This document shows, in pieces, positions 27,808 through 58,073 of a DNA stretch of 64,000 nucleotides. The position numbers were made by a program, and so were the translations under genes. Each line of letters starts with the position of its first letter. The stretch's first letter is position 1. Source of the stretch: Oasisia sp. SBJ-2009. Lineage: Eukaryota; Annelida; Polychaeta; Sabellida; Siboglinidae. The notes under the pieces were generated by a model that saw only the letters and a program-made list of their open reading frames with translations, had not been told where the DNA came from and did not search any database. The stretch covers positions 30,973,658 through 31,037,657 of the forward strand of contig OZ024862.1 of assembly GCA_964017155.1 (NCBI GenBank), written 5' to 3'.

Positions 27808-27814
27808 TATATAT
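27669..27814 (+). repeat. (TA)n microsatellite with TATG interruptions
   Basis: TA run interrupted by GTATGTG and TATG variants. Confidence 0.97.
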
Positions 27815-28439
27815 CAGCTGCTTGTTGAACGGCAGATAAAGAATTGTGTTTCATCGTGGTAGGGGCGAAACTGATATAGTACTCATATGAGGGAATTGCG
27901 TTTGGAGCATTGTATATTTATCAAATATATCGTAATACAATCGTACGTATATAGTAACTTTGGGAATGGTGCGAGGAGAAGAGAATAACTAGGAGGATGA
28001 ACTGTGTATTAAAAGCAACGCACATGTCACGATTTCTACATAGCTCATGTGGCAGCCACGGAGATGACACATGTTGTGAGGTGAAAGGCAACTCGGCGAC
28101 AACGTATGGTTCCCTGCTATATGACGATGTTGACGTTAAGTCTGTGACTAGCATCTGTCTCCCGGGCTACAGACCGTGTCGAGACGTCCGGTCTCACGTC
28201 AGTTCCATGTGTCCCCGAACTGCCCACACAGAAGAGTCTGATTGTCCACCCGAGCCACGCTGGAGCCCAGACCGCGGTCAGCGGCTAGCGGTCAGTATTC
28301 AGTCGACGTATCTGAGTGGTTGCCGAGATTGCACGCAAACAGCCATGGTATGTATTCGTTTTCGACGAAGTCTAATTTGTCACAATTCACCTGCCGTCGT
28401 CATCAGTGGACTACACTGGACGGTCAAAGTCATCCGAGG

Positions 28440-28441
28440 TA

Positions 28442-28518
<77 letters not shown>
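28440..28518 (+). repeat. (TA)n microsatellite
   Basis: Pure TA run of about 75 bases. Confidence 0.97.
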
Positions 28519-28521
<3 letters not shown>

Positions 28522-30036
28522 AAGGAGGCGATTAGAACAATATAATTGACTGAACAACAATGTAAGGTCACAGTCTTCTTGTATTATCTGTTAAAGCGAC
28601 CGTGTATCACCCGTTATCCGAAATAAGGGTTGTTTTGTTCATTGGCAGTATGCGACGGAACAGCTCCTATTCGGGCGAGACGTACATTACCATTATTCTT
28701 ATATATACCGATTTGGTCGATGTACTAAACCTATCAACACTAGTAGACACTCCTAAAAACGAAAATGAAACGAAAACTATACGTATTGGTATAATTACAA
28801 CAAACGTATTTTTGTCTTGTCGGCAATCACGCCCCCCCCCCCCCCCCCACCCCCCATCGAGTCTTATGTCGTTAGTGCTACCAAGCACGGCGATCGTCTG
28901 GTAGTTGTCAGGATGTTTTGTAGTCTTGTAGTCTTGTACTAAAGTAGGTATAAGCCTCCGACGTAAATCTTGTTGCGCTGGCTGATTCACGGCATTTACC
29001 CTGCCGAATTTAACCTGCGCGCGGTCGTTATCCGTCGGTCGGCTTCACCGCGAAATCCTCACTCGGAACCGGGTTAGCGAAAGTGCCTAGGAGCGGGTGT
29101 AAATGGACCGGCTAATGAGATTTATGGGTTAATTACCGGACGGTAATGACGGACCGACCGCCTGGCCTTGTGCAGCCGACGCGCAGAACTGTGGCCTGGA
29201 GCGGGCGCAGCTGACCTAAAACCACATTTGAGTTCCCCAGGCGGCCATTATAACGTTTCCTTCATTGTCCGCCAGTTTTTTTTTACTAGCGCATTCACAT
29301 ATTTCAGACATTAATTAGCCTTCATTCACATACGTGCTGTATAACATTTGTGAAATTCTAATACCTAATTTTCTGATAATTCCATCTCGAACACGACACC
29401 CGTTACTTTTTCCTAGAACCATACACTGATTTGCTTGGATCGAATCACCAGGAAAAATGACATCTGTATTAATATACAGAAATGCACCGACTGCATAAAT
29501 ACATACTTTTCATTCACTCAACACTGCTAAAGTCCTCACAGAATTCAAACAACCTGCATAACGCTGTTTCTATTGTGGATGGACAGACGAACATCTTATT
29601 GTAGTCTACATCTGCTCACCGGCGCAAGGGACGGCTTTAGTAAACTGGGAGCCATTACTGTGACGTCACGCGACTTCCGGTGTTGTACGTTTCGGTAATT
29701 GAGGTTGGTTGTTGTCGAGGCGAACATATCCTCAGAGAATTGGCGCAGTGGACTTGTGACATCCTGACAAACGGACGGTGTCCTCGATGTCGGGTGAATT
29801 CTTGGCTCCCCACTGGACGTGCATTTATTGACTGCAGTGATTTGTCACTGAGACTACTGCAACGTACGACCCTTGCAGCCGTCGCAGTGTAAATAAACCG
29901 TGCACCTCGTTAAAGCGACTCTATTGCTGGGTTAATGGTTTTGTAAACGTAGAACTGTAGTGAGCAGTTGCACACATGTGGACAGTGTGGTCCAGACTGG
30001 CTGTTTATAGATACTACATTATTTTCATTACCTAAG

Positions 30037-30296
<260 letters not shown>

Positions 30297-32393
30297 CAGT
30301 GACCACAGTTTGTCATGTAGTATCTTCACACAAATCCGTATCAGAAGCGTGGCAAGACTGGACGTTTTCCAAATGTCCAAATGTTCTACAATTGCGATTA
30401 CGACAAGAAGGGCACTGGAGAGCACAGACTGATGGGACAACAAAACGAAACATGCTTGCTGCAGACGACGTGACACTTCAGATACTTCATTATCATTCGG
30501 TGTTCACTTTTGAACTTGTGCATTGATCCATCGAGGCGTTACTCAATGAGATTAGTATCTTTTATCTCTTTGTCGTTTTGGGACATTACACGGGCACTTA
30601 GCCATAAATTGCTTGTCTTCAGTCGTCGCCGCTAGTCGCAGGGGTAATAACAGACATGTGCTCGATATGCGCGTGGAATTTGAGCTGGTTCCTGGAATCA
30701 CAAGACGACAACAAATAGGGCAAAGTACAGTTGGCTTACAGCATATTCCTACATCGCGTGTGATGCCACCGGAAGTGATATAACCACCAACCAAGGCTGC
30801 AAGAACATCGCAGTATAGGCAACCAATGCGATTCTTTCAATCAATATGCGTTGGTGGAATCTGTTCTTAGTGAAATGGAAGGAATGCGATATAGGGCCTA
30901 TTTTTGGAGTTGGGTTTGATCGACTGTGATTGCGTGTCAACTTTAGTATAATTATGTTGTGTCACGCTGTGTAGATTGAAATGGTTCCGCAGAAAAAATG
31001 CTTTGAGTATCACAAATAACCACAATGCTGACATTCTTAACGTTCAAACACTAACACCAAACCGATGGGTAACATTAAAAACCAACAACCTTTACTTTTA
31101 GCCCTCTACATACCATGCGGCATGCACCATCTGCATCTGTTTGCAACGCACGCTGTTTTTTGTAGCTTCCCGGCTGATAGACGGGACACGACACCGATTA
31201 AAATAGACGTAGTAATGTTTCGCCCTTTCGCAATACGGGTGACGTATATTGACTGTGACTGAAGTAATTCACAGTAGAGGTTTACACCATGCGGGACACG
31301 GGAACTGATCAGACTCGGTACTTGCAGCTGGCAGTTGCTGCTATGGTTAGACGCCGCACGCTGACGTACCGAGGTGAACCACCTCGCTAATACCACCCCC
31401 GCACGCCAGGTGTCGCTGCAGCGGATTACGTCAGTAAAACCCTAATGTATCCCTGGCACAACTCTTCGGAAAAGAAATACGTTTATGCTCAGACAATGAA
31501 ATCGCTCACAAGGAATGTTGTCGGCCTCTGGCCATGTGATATAATTCTGGGTAAATTCAGCCACACGCTGCTTGTGTTACAGGCATTGTTTGAGATGTAG
31601 AAGGAACTATTCGAATACATAAAACTGTTCAGTTGCTCGTGCGGTTGAGAGGACAGGACTGAGGTCTATATACTGGAATTCCCAGAAATTGCTTACCCGT
31701 CTTTTCAAATTGTGGCTGGTATTTGCGCCGTTATCACGGTTGAGGGTGTAGGACTGGAGAAGTCATTGGACTAGGTAGACTCGGCTAACTTCCGTTTTTA
31801 CCGTAGGAGATTTGCCATGGGTAGTTTGTATGGCAAACAGCCCTGGTTTGCGGGGATGTCTAACACGATTTATTTCGTACATTAGAACTGTAAATACTGT
31901 ACTTTAAATACAGTTTATCCTTCTTGAAATAACCAGTCTAAGTGGAAGTAAGACGTGTCAGTGCGCCCCCTCCATAATACTGTCAACAGAATAAAGAAAG
32001 CATACTCTTGAAATTAAATAGTGATTTGTGAACCAGTTTTATCGGCGTTAGGCGGCGTGTTGAAAGAGGACATTAGGCCATTTAACTAACGACAGTTACG
32101 CCCCATCCCGTCTCATAATTTACTGTTTGCATGGCACTATTTAGAACTGGGTGTGTAACATTGACCACCTACCTGTGCTCGGCTGAAAACACTCTCTTGC
32201 CATCAAGCGCCGCGCATACCCACTTCTGCGTTCGGGGATTCCAACGTAAAAACGACCGCGGTGATTGTTACGAAAACGGTAACAACAGTGACGTAGACAC
32301 TTGTACGTGACTTCCAGAGTAGTTTCAATGAAATAGTATACGCCTTTAGATCTGTTCTTTTCTTGCATATTAAAAGGAGGCTGTCTCTGTCTA

Positions 32394-32468
32394 GTTGTTA
32401 TTTATTAAATTAGTATAATGTCCTTAAGACTAACATTATTATAATGTGGAATGTATATGAACTTTGAC

Positions 32469-32545
<77 letters not shown>

Positions 32546-32617
32546 TGTCAAAGTTCATATACATTCCACATTATATATTAGTCTTAAGGACGTCATACTA
32601 ATTTAATAAATAACAAG
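32394..32617. mobile_element. Fold-back inverted repeat with a GT/GTGC microsatellite core
   Basis: A left arm of about 75 bases (32394-32468), marked TGTCCTTAAGACTAA and GGAATGTATATGAACTTTG, recurs as its reverse complement at 32546-32617. The centre is (GT)n then (GTGC)n. It lies directly upstream of the long (TA)n and the hexosaminidase start. Confidence 0.85.
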
Positions 32618-32621
32618 ACTA

Positions 32622-32812
<191 letters not shown>

Positions 32813-33020
32813 CAGTAAAGTATTTTTTAGTAAACCCGTTCGCAGTTTGAATATTCAACCCTGGGCCACCGTAAACAGGAAACACACTTTCGAAGCTCTT
32901 TGCTTTAACATGACGTAAAAGTACGTCTTCGAGAGCTGACATAGTGATAATCTGTTCCACATGTGCCTCCGATTTTGCATTGTTGTAGTTGTACTCTTTC
33001 TATATGTGTTATTTCTCTTG

Positions 33021-33040
33021 TAGAGAGTGACGTATGAAGC
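33021..33040 (+). promoter_or_regulatory. Splice acceptor of the 5'UTR just before the hexosaminidase start
   Basis: A long pyrimidine-rich run ending TTTCTCTTGTAG (AG at 33022-33023) precedes the start codon by 17 bases. The coding exon therefore probably begins at 33024, and an untranslated exon with the promoter lies further upstream. The frame of the nearer ATG at 33034 gives no signal peptide and does not continue into exon 2, so 33041 is preferred. Confidence 0.6.
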
Positions 33041-51810
<18,770 letters not shown>

Positions 51811-52752
51811 TGTCGCGTCGTCACTATGCGACAGATGGTTGTATGTGTTGACTGACATAAGCCGTGCTGGGATACGGCGGACCCGGTTCGTCCGCGCAAT
51901 TGCTGTTCCACGCACACTTCACGTTGACGTGAAACGACGGTCGTACGACGGTCGTACGACGGCCGGACACGGGCGGGACATAGCTACACATTGCCGTGGG
52001 GTTGGACGTTTGTGATACGTCGGTTGTACTGTTTGTAAATAGTTCATTCGGAAGGTACGCGATGGCTTGTAACAATGTCACGGTACGTCGCGGAAAGGGA
52101 AGTTTTAGTCCACAGTTGTGACTACTGATGCCTCTAGATGGCAGCGAAAGTGGAAAGATACCGGAGTAAACTAGAAAATATTGTTAGAAACGGCCATTCG
52201 TATTAGGTATACATCGAGAAGAAATGTGAAATTACATTTTTGATTGAATATTATATGCTGTGTTAAAATTTTGGTTTTTTATTTAGATTTTATCTTGAGG
52301 TTGACGAAGCTTTGCAGTAGCGGTATCGTCATAGGAATACTGTTTGTTGATAGAAGCAACATGCAGTCATCTACAGTACATTGTTTATAAGAAGTTGTAT
52401 CTTAGTTCGTGCTCAGGAAGTGTTTAGTAGGGTGAGATTATTTTAAGTTGAATCAGATTCGCATTTATTAATATGTGTTTGATATGGCTTCTCAGAATGG
52501 TTTCAGTGGTTGCGAGTTTGCTACTGCGGGGTATGGCCGGCCAATGGATTGAAGAATCTCTATCCGTATGCTACGCATGCGCCATACGTGTTTCCGGCGA
52601 TCGGCGTCTAGCATTGGGTGAGGGTAAACCAGGCAATGGCTTAGCTGCTATATGTTAAGTCACGCTCAAAGTGACCTGTTGTTGGTGAAGCGTTCGCCTA
52701 TGCAAAGTTGAGTAAATGAATACTTAAAACATGCGGAAGTTCACCATGCGAA

Positions 52753-52758
52753 AATAAA
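52753..52758 (+). terminator. Candidate poly(A) signal for the hexosaminidase
   Basis: First clear AATAAA downstream of the stop codon, about 940 bases away, in AT-rich sequence. Further AATAAA occur at about 52906 and 55065, so the true 3' end is uncertain. Confidence 0.35.
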
Positions 52759-54459
52759 ATATAGCACATATGTTTAAAGTTTAATTGTAAATGTATAGTC
52801 ACACACAGTTGCCAGTATGAGGCTAACAATATCTTACATTTTCACACCTTTGAATAAGCAGAATACTCAAGAGTTACGACCATTTTGTCGTGTTATTTAA
52901 TAGTAATAAACGATGTAATTTTTCCGAAACGGGACCAGCGGCAGGCAGATTGTCTGCGTGTATAGAGATGTGGTGTGTCGCAGAAAATGACTTATCGTTG
53001 CGTGATTGGTTCTCCATTACAACGCCAGAACGTTGGCGTTAGTCAACGAATAATGTGTGCATTGACGTTCATTTTAACAACGACTTCGTGAACTGTCGCT
53101 AACACTTGTGACCCGTTGAATTGCCGAAACCTACGTGTGCACGTCGATTTCGTTGCACGCATTGTGAATATAACGAGGATCATTTTCAATTCACGGATTA
53201 ATGTCAACGAATGAAATATCACGCATTCACTTGAACTCGACATGAGGTTTAATTTCATCTTTACGTAGCCGATCACTGTTGTTAGTCCCTCTACGAGTAG
53301 TGTTTGCCGAAGAGGCCCAGACAGGAAGTCGATCGTCTCCAGACGTCTGGTCATGGACGATCAAAATCAGCGGGTACAAAATGGACTGTGCGCTTCGGTT
53401 GGCGGTTGTAATTTGCGTGATAGATAGCACAGCTTTATTTTCATCGCAACACTAATGTGACTTCGAGGCTTGTAATGTTTATCACTGTCGACATTCCAAA
53501 CACACAGGACGTTGTGGCGGATATGGTCCGTGCTGTATCGATTCTGTTAGCGGCAGTAGAACTGTATTGCTGTCTTGGTTCTGGTATTGTTTGTGAGCTC
53601 ACGTGACCAAATCTTGACCCGACATGTTCGTTCTATTAGCAGGATCGTCCACTCAGTCCACAGGCACTATTATTAGCAGGACATTCATTTAATCAGTTGT
53701 GCATCGTCCTGCTTGCGGTCCTAAATGGTCTGTGTACTGACCACTCCTAACCAGTGTTTACAGTGTGGACGCTTTGCAGGAGTAACACTTGAAGTGTGGA
53801 CAATCGTTATTAAACGTCATTTGGCGTGCAGTGTACTGTACCGTCAGCATAATAGATTTTGTTTAATGGGGAAGAAACAGTGTTGATTGAATCCACTTTT
53901 TAGACACATTGGTTATAAGTGTAAATGGTGGGAATTTCAGTCACGTGACACGACAGGCCATTCTTGCGATCCACTGCCGAACGAAATTGAGCTTAGGGTC
54001 CCAACTGACACACCAATCAACCCGATGCGATGCAAGCAGTACCGCATTAGGCTAATGAACGAATGCTTCTATTTTCCCCCCACACTAGTAAAATGATCCG
54101 TTTTAACATAAAATATATGCTAAACATAATTGGTTTCATGCAAACTTGAATTGTCATGTCGCCATACGAGCGTTGCAAGTAAATGGTCAGTTCGAGTCGT
54201 CCCTCAAGCATCCACCAGGGGGCTTTATCAGTAGCAATCTCTGATGGATCAAAGATAAGCTTTCGGTTACGTTTCTGGGATACGCTACGAGATTGTCCTG
54301 TCTGGACAGAAAGTTATGTCATTTAATGTGTTTACATGATTTCGGTAAACAATGGTGTCCGCTACGCCTAAAAGGGTACGTTACAAACACATAGCTTTGG
54401 CTAAATTGGTCATGTTTTGTTTTAACAGCTGTCAGCCGTAGTTGTTGTTGACAGATCAG

Positions 54460-54461
54460 TG

Positions 54462-54509
<48 letters not shown>

Positions 54510-54512
54510 TGT
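54460..54512 (+). repeat. (GTGC)n microsatellite
   Basis: About 13 perfect GTGC copies. Confidence 0.97.
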
Positions 54513-55263
54513 GTTCTCTTGCATGATGTACAGGTGTTTAACATCGACGTGTAATCAATGTTTTACACTTGAGCTGACCCATATTGAAGGTCAGCAGAAT
54601 TAACCTTTTGTAAAGTTGATGGTTCACACATTAACATGAAATATAAACAGAAATTAATTCTTTGATATCTTCTATTCATTGGTACGACAAACGTTCACAC
54701 GGATCTGTCACTTTAGCATACACCAGTATTCGACGTCAGTGTTTTACTGTAATGTTTTTTTTACACTGCACGGCATTTGTGAAAATTCAGACGTCGAACA
54801 GATCAAGTGTATGACGTCATTGCGTCAAGTGAACTAATGTCACTAGGTGTATACAGTGCACTGGTGCCCCCACGACTGTTGCGTTTTTGTTATTGTTGTT
54901 GTTAACGAGTTACACTAAGGTTCATTCGTTCTGTGCAATCACACATATCAGCATGTATTATGCGTCATGTTTTAGCAAGACTACGCTCGTCTCTTTGCGT
55001 GTGCGCACATGTATGAGCGAGCGACGTGTGTGAATAATGTGCCGATTGGAATACAGTTGTGAAGAATAAAGTTAATTAACTGAACAAGTGCTGTGCCGTG
55101 TTAGCTGTTCAAATCGACGCGATGTTATTAACGTCGCGTTAGCGGTATAAAGTCGCGAAAAGCGCATACACAAGTAGTATAAATATGGATAAAGGTATTT
55201 CTTTATCAATTACAAATAGCAGTACCAGAGGACCTAAAGTAACTGAGTAACTGTAACTGAAAG

Positions 55264-55289
55264 ATGTGTGTGTTTGTGTGTGTGTGAGT

Positions 55290-55345
<56 letters not shown>

Positions 55346-55407
55346 ATGTGTGTGTATGTATGTGTGTGCGCGTATGTGAGTGTGTGCGCGTATGTGAGTG
55401 TGTGTGC

Positions 55408-55471
<64 letters not shown>

Positions 55472-55505
55472 ACTTGTATAATTTAAATATATATATATAT
55501 ATACA
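55264..55505 (+). repeat. (GT)n microsatellite with short (TA)n
   Basis: GT run with GTAT and GCGTATGTGA interruptions, then TA at 55487-55502 and four ATAC units. Directly upstream of the LINE fragment. Confidence 0.97.
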
Positions 55506-55544
55506 TACATACATACACAAGATATATTAGTTTAAAATTGCAGT

Positions 55545-55985
55545 TCCAGCCTAATCTCTCGGTTGTCCCTAGCTCAATTAATGACTCTTTCCTGTCCTCG
55601 TGCATGATTACGCCTAATGATTTTCTATTTCGCTCCTCTGAGTTCGAACTCTCGAGGATGGCCCTATGTGCTCTCCGGGCCTCACAACATATCGGGCCTT
55701 CTTTGTCCATGTGCTTCTGAACTGGGACCTGTCATCTCACAGCTATTCCAGCAGTCTGTAGACACGGACTTCATTCTCAACTTCTGGAAAGCCAGCACTG
55801 TCATTCGTGTGCTTAAATATCCTTTCTCATGAATTCAACAAGTGTAGGTCTATTGCTCTACATTTTCTTCCAATGAACGAAGTGAATTTTGACAAATCTC
55901 TCCATTCTTACTGGAGTTTGAGTCTGTTCAGCATGAATACACTGCAAAGCGTATTGGACTGTGTTTGACAGTTGTGAAAGAACAA
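55545..55985 (+). mobile_element. Degraded LINE reverse-transcriptase fragment
   Basis: Translations in two frames give ALRASQHIGP, CASELGPVISQLFQQSVDT and NFWKASTVI, then FNKCRSIAL and DKSLHSYW in a third. These correspond to the KAxGPD, FW-K and YRPI-L blocks at the start of a non-LTR reverse transcriptase. Several frameshifts and no flanking ORF: a dead copy. The clade (jockey/CR1-like) is a guess. Confidence 0.65.
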
Positions 55986-56494
55986 TGTAGATTAGGGGTT
56001 ACCACCCGACTGTACCCAAAAATAATGTACAATATAAGTGAGACATTCGATTGGTCATGATATTACACTATGTAGACCGATCGTTCTTTTAATTCAGATC
56101 ATTAAATGTGTTTTTCCTAAACAACTTTGATTTAGTCAAGCACAATTGCTGAAAGCACAATTATCATTTGTTAACATGAGTGCACGTGATGGAAAGTACG
56201 ACATATGCACCGAGAAACAGCCTTAAGTCAATTGACATTTATTGGCATAATGTAATCGGTGGTAACATATTTGCGTACTTGACATATAACATTACAACAC
56301 ATTATTATCAAAATGCATATCAATTACCATTGTATTGTAGAAAAAATAAACTAGCCCTCTATATTTGTTGTTATATAATATAGCAAAATATACGATGAAG
56401 ATGGATTACAATTGAAATTTCGACGGCGCACGTTTTCACATAGTGTCGACGTCCACAGCTTTCACTTTCACAAAGCGAACATGACATGATTTGT

Positions 56495-56500
56495 TTTATT
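56495..56500 (-). terminator. Candidate poly(A) signal for the ANKUB1-like gene
   Basis: TTTATT on the plus strand (AATAAA in the gene's sense), about 880 bases after the stop codon. It is separated from the exon by an inverted-repeat element, so the assignment is weak. Confidence 0.25.
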
Positions 56501-56805
56501 GTGGACTTCCCGCGATATGTTGTATCGCCGCATGCTACACGTTGTGTAGACCACCGACCTAGACACACAAGGAAGCCCAATATAACACTGCCAACGAGCA
56601 ACATACAAATCCAAATGCAGGCAGTAGCTGTTTCCGATGTACTATTATTATTTCCATTCCTTAAAGGGGATACCCCAGTTAGTGAGATATTCACAGCATT
56701 TACTTACACCTGTATAATATATTGTTTGTGCATAGCAATTGTGCACGAAGATCATTAATAAACAATTCATTATAGTATAATTGTACCAGAAACACTCCAT
56801 GTTGG

Positions 56806-57060
56806 ATTCAGGGCGCTGCCATCTTGAGACATGCGCCAGTGACGTAAACCGCTTACGTCACTGACGCATGCACGTTCGAACATCCTATGTCTGTCCAATG
56901 GTATTTGATGTATCCAGTACGTCGCGGATTGCTTACGTCAGTATCACAATTATTAGTGAAGATTCCGCCAATCCTTGCCTTTTTCAGCAATGCGCCAGTG
57001 AAGTAAACAATTTGCCTTAAGTCACTGGCGCAGAAGTCTCAAGACGGAAGCGCCCTGAAT
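56806..57060. mobile_element. 255-bp inverted-repeat (MITE-like) element with nested hairpins
   Basis: The ends ATTCAGGGCGCTGCC and the complement of GGAAGCGCCCTGAAT are inverted copies continuing through CTTGAGAC. Each arm carries an internal hairpin around GCGCCAGTGA (56833-56867 and 56992-57031). No coding capacity. Confidence 0.75.
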
Positions 57061-57186
57061 GTAAGATAGCGTATTTTTGACTATAAAACTATAAATAATT
57101 GCTTAGTAACGAACTTTGTGCATAGTTACTAGGCACAACCAATGTAGTATACATATGTAAGTTAATACTGTGAACCTCTCACTGAC

Positions 57187-57335
57187 TGGAATATCCCTTT
57201 AATGATCATTCGACCTACACGGAAATGTAGGCTACTGTGCATGACCCGTCAACCAGGGATTGGAGTATCCCTTTAGTGATCATTCGACCTACACGGAAAT
57301 GTATTTTGAATGATCCGTCCATGGTCAACCAGTGA
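57187..57335 (+). repeat. Direct duplication of about 74 bp
   Basis: ATCATTCGACCTACACGGAA and its flanks appear twice (57187-57260 and 57261-57335), between the inverted-repeat element and the last exon of the ANKUB1-like gene, probably within its 3' UTR. Confidence 0.85.
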
Positions 57336-57376
57336 TGATGATAAAGATGACGACGACGACGACAACGATGATGGAT

Positions 57377-58073
57377 CTAATCGGCGACGACGGCGATGCA
57401 CACGGCCTGTCCGCCCGCCGGCCGAGTGCGTCTCCTCGGCGCCAGCACCAGCGGCTTGTTCCCGAGCAGGCTCTCTCGCGCCTTCAGCCCCAGCCACTCC
57501 TCGTGCGACATGCCGTCGAGCGTGAGCACCTGCCGCATCGTCTCCACCTGCTCGCGAGTCAACACGTCGTCCTCCGCCTCGTAGTCGTCGTCGTCCTTCC
57601 ACGCCTCGTGACGTCGCTTCTTCAGCAGCCACTTCCGGTACGCGCCGATGTAGTCGCTAGGCGACGGCGGGTGGGCCGCCACGGGGTCCGTGTCGCAGAA
57701 CTCGAACACCGTCACCCGGCGGTTGTAGGCGACCTTCTTCTCCCCGTTGTCTCTCTGTCGTAGGGTCTCGCGTCGTTTCCGGTCGGCCTCCGCCAGCACC
57801 AACCTCTTGTCGTCCAGCCACTTCTGGAACGCCGCCGCGTTGACGTCACGTGACGCCGCCGTCGTTCCGGTGGCGCTGTGGTCGTCGACTTCCGGTTCGT
57901 TTGTGGTGTCGCCGTCGCGCGCCTTTTTCGCCAGCCACCGCCGGTACGCACGCTCGTTCCGTTCCCGGCGATCCAATTTCTGCTCTTCCTCCAGTCGCCT
58001 TTCCGCCTCCCGCTCGTCCAGTTCTAAGAGCCACGTTTTCCATGCACGAAAACGCGAATTGGCAGTGGCGGGT
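57377..58073 (-). CDS. ANKUB1-like exon C (Trp-Leu coiled-coil tail)
   Basis: GC-rich last exon of 232 codons with stop TAG at 57379-57377. Very high in Arg, Lys, Glu, Asp and Trp, with five spaced WL motifs, so clearly coding. One base completes the Arg codon left by exon B. If that junction were wrong, this exon would belong to a separate CCDC34/CCDC181-like gene. Confidence 0.8.

Larger units (their letters stand above)
51811..55260. other. 3' flank of the hexosaminidase, no gene seen
   Basis: The first kilobase is probably 3' UTR. The rest is AT-rich with scattered AATAAA and the (GTGC)n at 54460. No recognisable ORF. Confidence 0.55.
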
